A DNA stretch of 8,937 bases from an uncultured bacterium. Its GTDB lineage: Bacteria; Verrucomicrobiota; Kiritimatiellia; UBA8416; CALETX01. The stretch covers positions 1 to 8,937 of the forward strand of contig CALETX010000408.1 of NCBI GenBank assembly GCA_937920455.1. Direction: 5' to 3'. The translations under genes were made by a program, and so were the position numbers. Positions 1 through 5,614 of the stretch are shown here, piece by piece. Within the stretch, counting starts at the first letter, position 1, and every line of letters begins with the position of its first letter. The notes under the pieces are model-generated. The model saw only the letters and a list, made by a program, of their open reading frames with translations, did no database searches and had not been told where the DNA came from.

Positions 1-57
1 GAATACTGCATATAGGATGACACCTTTTGGGTACTGGCTACCTTTAAAGTCGATCAT
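1..57 (-). CDS. IS6-family transposase, N-terminal fragment (runs off window)
   Basis: The minus strand from position 57 reads ATG and stays open for 19 codons to the window edge. The peptide begins MIDFKGSQYPKGVILYAVF, which I recognise as the amino terminus of IS6-family (IS26/IS6100-like) DDE transposases: a short F-K-G start, then the I-L-x-A-V stretch that precedes the helix-turn-helix. The catalytic domain lies outside the window, so it cannot be judged whether the transposase is intact. IS6 transposases move their element by replicative cointegrate formation. The start lies about 59 bp inside the inferred element end, close to the spacing seen in IS26. The family call rests on recognition of only 19 residues. 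Confidence 0.72.
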   Translation of the reverse strand, partial: MIDFKGSQYPKGVILYAVF

Positions 58-116
58 TGAAATCTCAATCTGAATAGACGCTGAACTAAAGCTCTATTAC
101 AAAATCAAAATGAACC
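1..116 (-). mobile_element. Left end of an IS6-family insertion sequence (partial)
   Basis: The element is inferred from the transposase start at 57 and from the point where the neighbouring LysE-like reading frame stops resembling its family. On the minus strand the likely terminal sequence begins at 116 with GGTTCATTTTGATTTTG; it opens with GG and roughly resembles other IS6-family ends such as GGTTCTGTTGCAAA. IS6 elements make 8-bp target duplications; the flanking octamer here would be GAGCGTAA at 117-124. The other end is outside the window, so neither the inverted repeat pairing nor the duplication can be confirmed. The exact boundary is uncertain by a few bases. Confidence 0.55.
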
Positions 117-220
117 GAGCGTAAACTTAGCGACACTACCATCAAAACGCCATTCGGTCCAGGTGATATCACGAGAAGGCTTGCGACAAATGCAAAAGCA
201 ACGATTTCCGAAAATTCCAT
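86..220 (-). pseudogene. LysE/RhtB-family exporter, N-terminal remnant truncated by an IS
   Basis: Minus-strand ATG at 220 with a good Shine-Dalgarno (AGGGAG, 8 bases upstream); a second ATG at 226 sits too close to it. The frame gives a 44-residue peptide. Residues 1-29 contain a hydrophobic segment and the motif SLLVISPGPNGVLMV, matching the first membrane helix and conserved S/T-P-G-P-N motif of LysE/RhtB amino-acid and metabolite exporters, normally about 200 residues long. From about residue 35 the sequence turns AT-rich and unrelated, then stops at 86, coinciding with the inferred IS6 end near 116. The rest of the gene is absent here or lies beyond the IS. It cannot be functional as it stands. 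The family call rests on a short but characteristic motif. Confidence 0.62.
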
Positions 221-381
221 GAGCATGTCTCCCTAATTTTCCCTTTAAGCATCGTCGAACTTCTGCGGTCGCACAATATGTCAAAATGGGCTCATTGCCG
301 ACTTTGGTCACGTTCCGCATTGGTAGTCAGATTCTAAATCGGCGCTGTTGCGTTCGCTGCGCAAGCGTCAAGAAATGCCCA
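221..381. other. Non-coding stretch between tctA and the LysE remnant
   Basis: I see no credible coding sequence here; frames open across it on either strand look like no family and use poor codons. It would hold the 3' end of the tct transcript and the promoter of the former LysE-like gene, both on the minus strand. A bulged inverted repeat at 343-367 is the only clear structure. Confidence 0.5.
343..367 (-). terminator. Possible hairpin downstream of tctA
   Basis: CGCTGTTGCG (343-352) and CGCAAGCG (360-367) can pair with a two-base bulge around a 7-base loop, 15 bases beyond the tctA stop codon. On the minus strand it is not followed by a run of U, so it is not a classical intrinsic terminator. 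It may act with Rho or as a 3'-end stabiliser, or be chance. Confidence 0.25.
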
Positions 382-1920
382 TTATTGCCCACGCTGGTCG
401 GAGGTCTCTTTGAGTGGTTTCGTTCGGCGCAAGAAAGCAATCAGCACTGGGATGGCAATGATTGTCAGCAAAATCAGGGAAAGGATCAATGATACCGGCC
501 GTGTCCAGAAGAGATTCATCGTACCTTGAGAGATGATATAGGTCTGCAAAAACGTTTCTTCGGCCATCGATCCCAGGACGAGTGCTAGCACGGTTGCCGC
601 GGGCGAATAGCCGTATTTCTTCATCGCGAACCCGATCAGCCCGCTGACGACAAGGATCCACGTCTCAACGATGCTTGCGTTGATCGCATAGGCACCGATG
701 ACGCAAAGCAGCACGATGACCGGGACGACATTGACATACGGCACATCGAGAAATTTCACGAACAACGGGATGGCGAAGATGCTGAGTGCGATCAAAATCA
801 TGTTGCCAAGATACATGCTGGCGATCAGGCCCCAGACGAACTCAGGATCGTTCACGATCAGCATAGGTCCGGGCTGTAACCCCCACATCAGGAATGCGCC
901 AAGAAGAACGGCTGTTGCACCGGATCCGGGAATGCCAAGCGATAGAAGCGGCACCATCGCGCCTGCCGAGGCTGCATTGTTGGCGGCTTCTGGCGCAACC
1001 AGACCTCGCATTTCACCTTTCCCAAATTTTTCCGGGTCTTTGGCGATCTTCTTTTCGACTGAATAACCGATGATCGACCCGAGCGTGGCACCAGAGCCAG
1101 GCAACACACCTGCGATAAACCCGATGGCCGAACCGCGCCAGAAGGTGAAGCGGGACTCATGATAGTCTTGCCGGGTCGGCCAGAATTCTTTGTCGCGGAA
1201 ACTGATGCGCAGTCGTTTTGCCGGCTGGAGGTGCTGACCGTTCAGAATACAATGCAGCAGTTCCCCAATCCCGAAGAGGCCAATGGCGACGGCCACGAAG
1301 TAGACTCCACCGATCATTTCCGGCGAGCCAAATGTGTAGCGCTGCTGGCCGCTCATCACATCAACGCCGACAGTGCCAACAGCAAATCCGATCAGGGCTG
1401 AAATGAAGCCCTTGAACTTGTTGTCACCCATCATCGTCGTCAGCATCAGCAAGCCGACCGCGATGATCAGAAAATATTCGGACGGTCCGAACGATGCGGC
1501 AAAGTTTGCCAGAGAAGGCGCGAGCGCGGTGATCAGGATGACTCCGATTGTACCACCAAAGAAGGAGGCGACCGCCTGCATGACAAGAGCCGGGCCCGCC
1601 CTGCCCTTCTGTGCCAACGGGTAGCCGTCAAGGGTGGATGCAACAGTGGCGGATTCACCGGGCGTGTTGATCAGGATGGATGTGATCGTGCCGCCATACA
1701 TCGAGCCGTAATAAATGCCCGCGAGCATGATGATGGCAATGGTGGGCGTCAGCCCGAAGGTCATCGGGATCAAAACGGCGATTCCGGCAGCTGGTCCAAA
1801 GCCCGGAAACAGTCCCACGATCATGCCGACGAAAGCGCCAATGACAAGAAACAGAAGACCCTCAGGCGACGCAGCGACGCTGAGACCGAGAGACAGATTG
1901 GAGACAATATCAGCGAGCAT
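382..1920 (-). CDS. tctA: TTT transporter, large membrane subunit (TctA family)
   Basis: 512 residues, the usual length for TctA. This is the roughly 12-helix inner-membrane subunit that carries solute with TctB and a periplasmic TctC protein, driven by ion gradient rather than ATP. Family signatures are clear: VGLFPGFGPAAG at about 35-46, YYGSMYGGTITSILINTPGE at about 70-89 followed by S-T-L-D-G-Y-P, and a second half-repeat with GVLPGSGATLGS at 271-282 and SLGIPGSGATA at 327-337. The start at 1920 (MLADIVSNLS) has only a weak ribosome-binding site, 33 bases after tctB, suggesting translational coupling to upstream tctB. The stop is TAA at 382-384. Last gene of the tctC-tctB-tctA operon. Substrates of TTT systems include citrate, tartrate, other carboxylates and some aromatics; the subunit itself does not reveal which. 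Confidence 0.95.
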   Translation of the reverse strand: MLADIVSNLSLGLSVAASPEGLLFLVIGAFVGMIVGLFPGFGPAAGIAVLIPMTFGLTPTIAIIMLAGIYYGSMYGGTITSILINTPGESATVASTLDGYPLAQKGRAGPALVMQAVASFFGGTIGVILITALAPSLANFAASFGPSEYFLIIAVGLLMLTTMMGDNKFKGFISALIGFAVGTVGVDVMSGQQRYTFGSPEMIGGVYFVAVAIGLFGIGELLHCILNGQHLQPAKRLRISFRDKEFWPTRQDYHESRFTFWRGSAIGFIAGVLPGSGATLGSIIGYSVEKKIAKDPEKFGKGEMRGLVAPEAANNAASAGAMVPLLSLGIPGSGATAVLLGAFLMWGLQPGPMLIVNDPEFVWGLIASMYLGNMILIALSIFAIPLFVKFLDVPYVNVVPVIVLLCVIGAYAINASIVETWILVVSGLIGFAMKKYGYSPAATVLALVLGSMAEETFLQTYIISQGTMNLFWTRPVSLILSLILLTIIAIPVLIAFLRRTKPLKETSDQRGQ

Positions 1921-1953
1921 GATCAGGATATCCCGTCGGCAGAATGCACGACA

Positions 1954-2481
1954 TCAAAAGCCCAAGGGGCCGGTTGGAAGGGAAGCGTTCAAAAGGACCT
2001 TGAAGAGCAGGTACAAAAATCCGGGCAACGCGAGGCTATAGAGAACATTGCTAAGCGGGTGTGCTCTATTGAAGGTGAACAGAAACACCAGCATGAAGAC
2101 GATCATTGCCGGAAGTGCACCAACCAGTTTCAGGATGGCGACGAAGCCGCATAGATAGACAAATGTGATTGCCACGTCGCGTCCATATTCGCGCCTGCCA
2201 TCAAGCCTATACGTATCAATGCCGAGCGCTTCAGCTGTGCCTTCCGCAGCCGGGTCTGTCTGATGGGTGTGCAAGACACCGGCGGCACGCTCGGCCTGCC
2301 ACTCTCTGACGTCACCCCAAAGGTTGATGGCGCAGGATACGATGAGCGCTAGACCAATGAGGAGCGGGAAGAACCCGGCTGCCGGACGGCCTGAAGATGT
2401 GTAGAGCGACAGGGTCGACAGCCCGTAAGCCGTATACCCGATCGCCAGCAGCAACAACGCTGCGGCGAACCACTTTTTCAT
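1954..2481 (-). CDS. tctB: TTT transporter, small membrane subunit (TctB family)
   Basis: 175 residues, typical for the poorly conserved four-helix TctB subunit. Helices are visible at about residues 4-26, 35-56, 104-123 and 125-165 (the last stretch probably folds as two segments). The loop after helix 1 contains GRPAAGFFPLLIGLAL, the usual T/R-x-G-P/A-G-F-F-P signature, and the C-terminus LLNASLPTGPLGF matches the L-x-x-x-L-P-x-G ending of the family. A hydrophilic loop at about 57-100 is cytoplasmic or periplasmic. The ATG at 2479-2481 follows GGGAGGAAACC, a strong ribosome-binding site identical to that of tctC. It lies between tctC and tctA in the same orientation and is required with TctA to form the membrane channel in characterised systems. 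Confidence 0.9.
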   Translation of the reverse strand: MKKWFAAALLLLAIGYTAYGLSTLSLYTSSGRPAAGFFPLLIGLALIVSCAINLWGDVREWQAERAAGVLHTHQTDPAAEGTAEALGIDTYRLDGRREYGRDVAITFVYLCGFVAILKLVGALPAMIVFMLVFLFTFNRAHPLSNVLYSLALPGFLYLLFKVLLNASLPTGPLGF

Positions 2482-2553
2482 GGTTTCCTCCCAAGTCGTT
2501 TTTGACTGTCGCAGACGTATCCTGCTGCGCCCGCGTCAGCCTATCACGTCGGC

Positions 2554-3516
2554 TTAGTTGATCGCGCCGATGTCTTTGAGCACCGCTTCGTATTTAGTGC
2601 TGGTATCGGCCAGGTAAGCCCCGAACTCTTCACCCCAGATCGGATTGCCCGACATGCCATTGGTCACGAGATATTCTTGCCATTCCGGCGTCTCGACAAC
2701 TTTCTGAAGTGTGGCGACCCACCAATCCTGTACAGCTGGATCAAGCTCGGGTGGCAGGACCACGCCCCGCGGCAGCGAGAAGCTAAAGTCATAGCCGAGT
2801 TCCTGGAAGGTCGGAATGTCAGGGTGATTGGTGCTGCGGGCTGAATCCGAAAAGGCCAGCGCGGTGAATGTGCCTGCTTCGATCTGACCTGCGACTTCGG
2901 AAGGGTTCGCAACCACGGCATCGACGCTGCCGGAGGTCAAAGCGGTTACAAGTTCACCGCCAGAGCCAATGGGCACATATTCGTATTCGATGTCTGCGGC
3001 TTGCGCAAAAAGGCTCGCTGTGACGCGCTCAGGACCGGCGGAACCGCTGCCCGCAATGGTGACACGTCCGGCCTTTGCGGCTTCCACGAAATTTTCAATG
3101 GAGCCAAAATCGGAATCTGAGCGCACAATCAGGAACATCGCATCGCTGGCCAGAAGCCCGATGGGTGTGAAGTCGGCATAGGTCCAGTCGGTGTCGGAAA
3201 CCAGCGGTGTGCCAATGAAGTTGCCGCTCGTCGATGTGGCGGCATATGGGTCACCGGCCTTGTTTTTGACAAAGCTGAAGCCAACTGCGCCGCTGCCGCC
3301 TTCACGGTTTTCCACGACGATATTGCCGGGATAGAGTTCATATTTCTTGAGAATGTCCACCACGGTACGGGACATGCGGTCATTGCCGCCGCCAGGACCG
3401 AAGGCGATTGTGTAAGTCAGGCGTTCGCTTGGGTAGTTTTCTGCGAAGACCGGTGCGGCTGCGAGTGACAGCGCCGCTGTGACGGCAAGCGTTGTAAATG
3501 TCCTGCGCTTGATCAT
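2554..3516 (-). CDS. tctC: TTT periplasmic substrate-binding protein (TctC/Bug family)
   Basis: I place the start at 3516 (MIKRRTFTTL), giving 320 residues, because GGGAGGAAACC sits directly before it and the next residues form a signal peptide: basic n-region, hydrophobic core, and AAAPVFA cleavage near residue 25. An ATG 27 bases further upstream would put charged residues ahead of the signal and has no such site. The mature protein begins ENYPSERLTYTIAFGPGGGND, the Bug-family start in which the P-G-G-x-x-D loop contacts the ligand carboxylate. The later VTIAGSGSAGPE and GGELVTALTSGSVDAVV segments are also typical. It captures the solute in the periplasm and delivers it to TctAB. First gene of its operon, divergent from the catabolic genes, so the ligand is probably the substrate of that pathway. 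Confidence 0.93.
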   Translation of the reverse strand: MIKRRTFTTLAVTAALSLAAAPVFAENYPSERLTYTIAFGPGGGNDRMSRTVVDILKKYELYPGNIVVENREGGSGAVGFSFVKNKAGDPYAATSTSGNFIGTPLVSDTDWTYADFTPIGLLASDAMFLIVRSDSDFGSIENFVEAAKAGRVTIAGSGSAGPERVTASLFAQAADIEYEYVPIGSGGELVTALTSGSVDAVVANPSEVAGQIEAGTFTALAFSDSARSTNHPDIPTFQELGYDFSFSLPRGVVLPPELDPAVQDWWVATLQKVVETPEWQEYLVTNGMSGNPIWGEEFGAYLADTSTKYEAVLKDIGAIN

Positions 3517-3561
3517 GGTTTCCTCCCTGAGATCAGTTTGCATTTTTGTGACATTAAGTGC

Positions 3562-3589
3562 AATAAATGGCCAAACTGCACCTTGTCAA
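3562..3589 (-). promoter_or_regulatory. Candidate sigma-70-like promoter for tctCBA
   Basis: On the minus strand a perfect TTGACA (3584-3589) is followed after 16 bases by TTTATT (3562-3567, 4 of 6 matches to TATAAT), about 45 bases upstream of the tctC start. The AAAATGCAA copy at 3593-3601 abuts the -35 box, and a looser copy (AAGTGCAAT, 3556-3564) overlaps the -10, as expected of a regulated promoter. No transcript data support it. Confidence 0.45.
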
Positions 3590-3656
3590 GTTAAAATGCA
3601 ATTTTGATATAAAAAGGGATGGGCTTTGTATTTTCTGGCGGAAACCTGATATTCCG

Positions 3657-3668
3657 GCTAAATTTAGC
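3657..3668. promoter_or_regulatory. 12-bp perfect palindrome in the divergent control region
   Basis: GCTAAATTTAGC reads identically on both strands. It lies midway between tctC (141 bases away) and the dehydrogenase gene (114 bases away), an apt place for an operator acting on both units. It does not share the AAAATGCAA core, so a second regulator, or none, might bind it. Confidence 0.35.
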
Positions 3669-3781
3669 ACTCATACAGCATTCGTTGCTTTATGGTTTCG
3701 CATATTGGGGATTGCATTTTGCATCTTTAGATACTAAAAGCCGATTTTAACACTGATTTATCGATCCGCGGGAGGAATGAA

Positions 3782-4867
3782 ATGCGATTGATGGTATTGC
3801 CGTGTGACGGCATCGGCCCGGAGATCATGGGAGCAACGCTTGATGTGATGCGTGCGGCGAGCACCAAGTTCGACCTTGGTCTGACTTTTGAAGAAGAAAT
3901 CTCCGGCTTTGACAGTCTCAAAGAACACGGGATCACGCTGCGCGAAGATGTCCTCGATCGCGCGCGCAACGATTTTGATGGTGTCATTCTGGGCACGCAA
4001 TCTCACATGGATTACCCAGCAGTCGCCGACGGAGGTCGCAACGTCTCGGCTGGATTCCGGATCGGTTTGGACCTTTATGCCAATGTGCGCCCTGCCCGCT
4101 CCCGCAGCTTTTTGCCCAACAAGGCCACCGGCATGGACCTTGTGATCATGCGCGAGGCCACCGAAGGGTTTTACCCCGACCGCAACATGTTCAAAGGCGT
4201 CGGTGAGATGATGCCTGATCCGGACATGGCGCTGTCTGTCCGCAAGATCACCCGCCACGGATCAATGCGCATCTGCCGCGAAGCGTTCAAGCTCGCTATG
4301 CAGCGCAAGAAGAAGGTTGCCGCCATCCATAAAGCCAACTCCTTTCTAATGACCGACGGACTGTTTCTGGAATGCTTCCGCGAGGTCGCGAAGGACTATC
4401 CGGAGGTCGAGACGGAAGAACTCATTGTAGATGCCTTCGCCGCGCTCCTGGTGCGCCAGCCGCAAAATTACGACGTCGTCGTGGCGACCAACTTTTATGG
4501 CGACATCCTATCCGATCTGGCTTCCGAGCTCTCGGGTTCCCTCGGCCTCGCCGGTTCCATCAACGCCAACGCAGAAACGGGTCTCTGCTGTGCGCAGGCG
4601 CAGCATGGCTCGGCTCCTGATATCGCCGGCAAGAATGTCGCCAACCCAACCTCGCTCATCCTGTCCGCCGCCATGATGCTGTCCTGGCTTGGGGAGCAAC
4701 GTGGTGAACCGAAACTCTTGGAGGCCGGGCGCGCCATCTCCGATTCTGTCGATGCGGTCATCGATGATCCGGCCAAACGGACCCGCGACATTGGCGGTTC
4801 TGTGAACACCGATGCCTTTGGACAGCTGGTCGCCGAGCACTTATCCGCAAAGAGTATGGCCGCGTAG
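3782..4867 (+). CDS. Isocitrate/isopropylmalate-dehydrogenase-family oxidoreductase
   Basis: 361 residues, the usual size of NAD-dependent beta-decarboxylating dehydrogenases. Strong GGGAGGAA ribosome-binding site before the ATG. Motifs in order: CDGIGPE at 8-14 (normally GDGIGPE), LYANVRP at 98-104, REATEGFY at 124-131, catalytic lysine in AIHKAN (Lys184), the metal aspartates in VDAFA (Asp217) and FYGDILSDLA (Asp241, Asp245), and HGSAPDIAGKNVANP at 275-289. The last has the D-I pair of NAD-using isopropylmalate dehydrogenases rather than the K-Y of NADP isocitrate dehydrogenase, so NAD is the likely cofactor. REATEGFY differs from isopropylmalate (RELTGG) and isocitrate (RENTEG) forms and points to another 2-hydroxy acid, as in tartrate/D-malate dehydrogenases. 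First gene of the catabolic operon; it probably performs the first oxidation of the imported acid. A role in leucine synthesis or the TCA cycle is unlikely here. Confidence 0.88.
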   Translation: MRLMVLPCDGIGPEIMGATLDVMRAASTKFDLGLTFEEEISGFDSLKEHGITLREDVLDRARNDFDGVILGTQSHMDYPAVADGGRNVSAGFRIGLDLYANVRPARSRSFLPNKATGMDLVIMREATEGFYPDRNMFKGVGEMMPDPDMALSVRKITRHGSMRICREAFKLAMQRKKKVAAIHKANSFLMTDGLFLECFREVAKDYPEVETEELIVDAFAALLVRQPQNYDVVVATNFYGDILSDLASELSGSLGLAGSINANAETGLCCAQAQHGSAPDIAGKNVANPTSLILSAAMMLSWLGEQRGEPKLLEAGRAISDSVDAVIDDPAKRTRDIGGSVNTDAFGQLVAEHLSAKSMAA

Positions 4868-4894
4868 CGCCCTCCCCGCTCGTGCACCTTATAT

Positions 4895-4919
4895 GGGCGG
4901 TCTTCGCGCAAGACCGCCC
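4895..4919 (+). other. Perfect 10-bp hairpin between operon genes 1 and 2
   Basis: GGGCGGTCTT and AAGACCGCCC pair without mismatch around a CGCGC loop. No U-run follows; instead the ribosome-binding site (AGGA at 4922-4925) and ATG at 4934 come right after. The position suggests an mRNA-stabilising or processing structure, or an attenuator that lowers expression beyond the dehydrogenase, rather than an operon end. Confidence 0.6.
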
Positions 4920-4933
4920 CGCAGGAACCCACT

Positions 4934-5614
4934 ATGAACAAGTCAAAACCCCGCCTTGCCCTCATTCACGCCACGCGGCTTGCCATCGACCCCGTAGAGC
5001 AGGCGGCCACGGCGCTGTGGCCGGAGGTCGAAACGGTCTCTCTCCTCGACGAAAGCCTGGAAGTTGATCGCGAAAGGGCCGGACATCTGACGGACGCGCT
5101 CAAAGAGCGTATCATGGCACTGGCCATGCACGCGCAGGGCTTCCACGCCAAGGGCATCCTCTTTACCTGCTCTGCATTTGGAGAGGCTGTTGAAGCGGCG
5201 GATGCGGCCCTCGACATCCCCGTGATGAAACCCAACGAGGCGATGTTTGCCGATGCGCTTTCGCACGGCAACAGGATCGCAATGATCTACACCTTCCCGC
5301 CTGCGGCTGAAGGCATGGAGGCTGAGTTTCGGGCGCTGGTGAATGACCGGGGTTCCTCCGCACAGATCGAAAGCCAGCTCTGCGAAGGTGCGCTTTCTGC
5401 AAAGCAGGCGGGCGACGTGGCCACACATGATCAGCTTATCGCCGAGTGCGGAGCAGCTCTTAAGGGTTATGACGCCATTCTGCTCGCGCAGTTCTCTATG
5501 GCCAGTGCCGCTTTCCAATTAAGAGAGCGTACCCAAACCCCGGTTGAAACCAGTCCACAGTCGGCCATCCTGGAAATGCGTCGCCGGATCGAAGGAAAGT
5601 CATCGCCATGTTGA
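4934..5614 (+). CDS. Asp/Glu-racemase-superfamily protein with a single catalytic cysteine
   Basis: 226 residues, the size of the two-lobed Asp/Glu/hydantoin racemase, maleate isomerase and arylmalonate decarboxylase group. The first lobe keeps the catalytic cysteine loop ILFTCSAFG (Cys79), followed by IPVMKPNEAMF at 95-105. At the second site, where racemases show a pattern such as I-V-L-G-C-A-G-M, this protein reads ILLAQFSMA (182-190), placing Gln186 where the second cysteine should be. A two-base racemization is therefore doubtful; a one-cysteine isomerase or decarboxylase, as in arylmalonate decarboxylase (which keeps the other cysteine), fits better. It starts 66 bases after the dehydrogenase, behind a hairpin, and its end overlaps the kinase start by 7 bases. 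In the pathway it may rearrange or decarboxylate the oxo acid made by the dehydrogenase; this is inference and no substrate can be assigned. Confidence 0.8.
   Translation: MNKSKPRLALIHATRLAIDPVEQAATALWPEVETVSLLDESLEVDRERAGHLTDALKERIMALAMHAQGFHAKGILFTCSAFGEAVEAADAALDIPVMKPNEAMFADALSHGNRIAMIYTFPPAAEGMEAEFRALVNDRGSSAQIESQLCEGALSAKQAGDVATHDQLIAECGAALKGYDAILLAQFSMASAAFQLRERTQTPVETSPQSAILEMRRRIEGKSSPC

Larger units (their letters stand above)
3538..3720. promoter_or_regulatory. Three copies of AAAATGCAA/TTGCATTTT, candidate operators
   Basis: The same 9-mer occurs at 3538-3546 (minus), 3593-3601 (plus) and 3712-3720 (minus) within the divergent control region. The middle copy is part of a 13-bp interrupted palindrome, AAAATGCAATTTT (3593-3605). 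The third extends to TTGCATTTTGCAT (3712-3724), in which TGCA recurs after three bases. A near match AAGTGCAAT is at 3556-3564. Such spacing around two divergent starts suits a dimeric transcription factor; the GntR/FCD protein at the right end of the window is the obvious candidate, by inference only. AT-richness of the region makes part of the repetition less surprising. Confidence 0.4.

Noticed and set aside
105..320. 71-residue minus-strand frame spanning the left non-coding region
   Set aside because: It overlaps the LysE remnant in another frame, resembles no family, and crosses the inferred IS boundary.
341..354. GGCGCTGTTGCGTT, which resembles IS6-family inverted repeats (GGCNCTGTTGCAAA)
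   Set aside because: It points toward tctA, where there is no transposase, and lies too far (about 225 bases) from the IS end inferred from the transposase start. The similarity is probably chance, or a trace of older insertions.
3517..3543. Upstream in-frame ATG for tctC at 3543 (27 bases longer)
   Set aside because: It would add charged residues before the signal peptide and lacks a ribosome-binding site, while GGGAGGAAACC sits directly before the ATG at 3516.
3697..3740. A sigma-70 promoter for the catabolic operon around TTGCAT/TTGGGG and the downstream TAGATACTAA
   Set aside because: No pair with acceptable spacing gives more than about three matches in the -10 box, so I do not call it. 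A promoter must exist in 3544-3781, but I cannot place it.
4895..4919. Hairpin as an intrinsic terminator ending a one-gene operon
   Set aside because: No U-run follows, and the next gene's ribosome-binding site begins within a few bases.
4495..4965. Long antisense frames over the dehydrogenase (4495-4965) and similar ones over the racemase and aldolase genes
   Set aside because: They are opposite-strand shadows of high-GC genes with no recognisable motifs or ribosome-binding sites.
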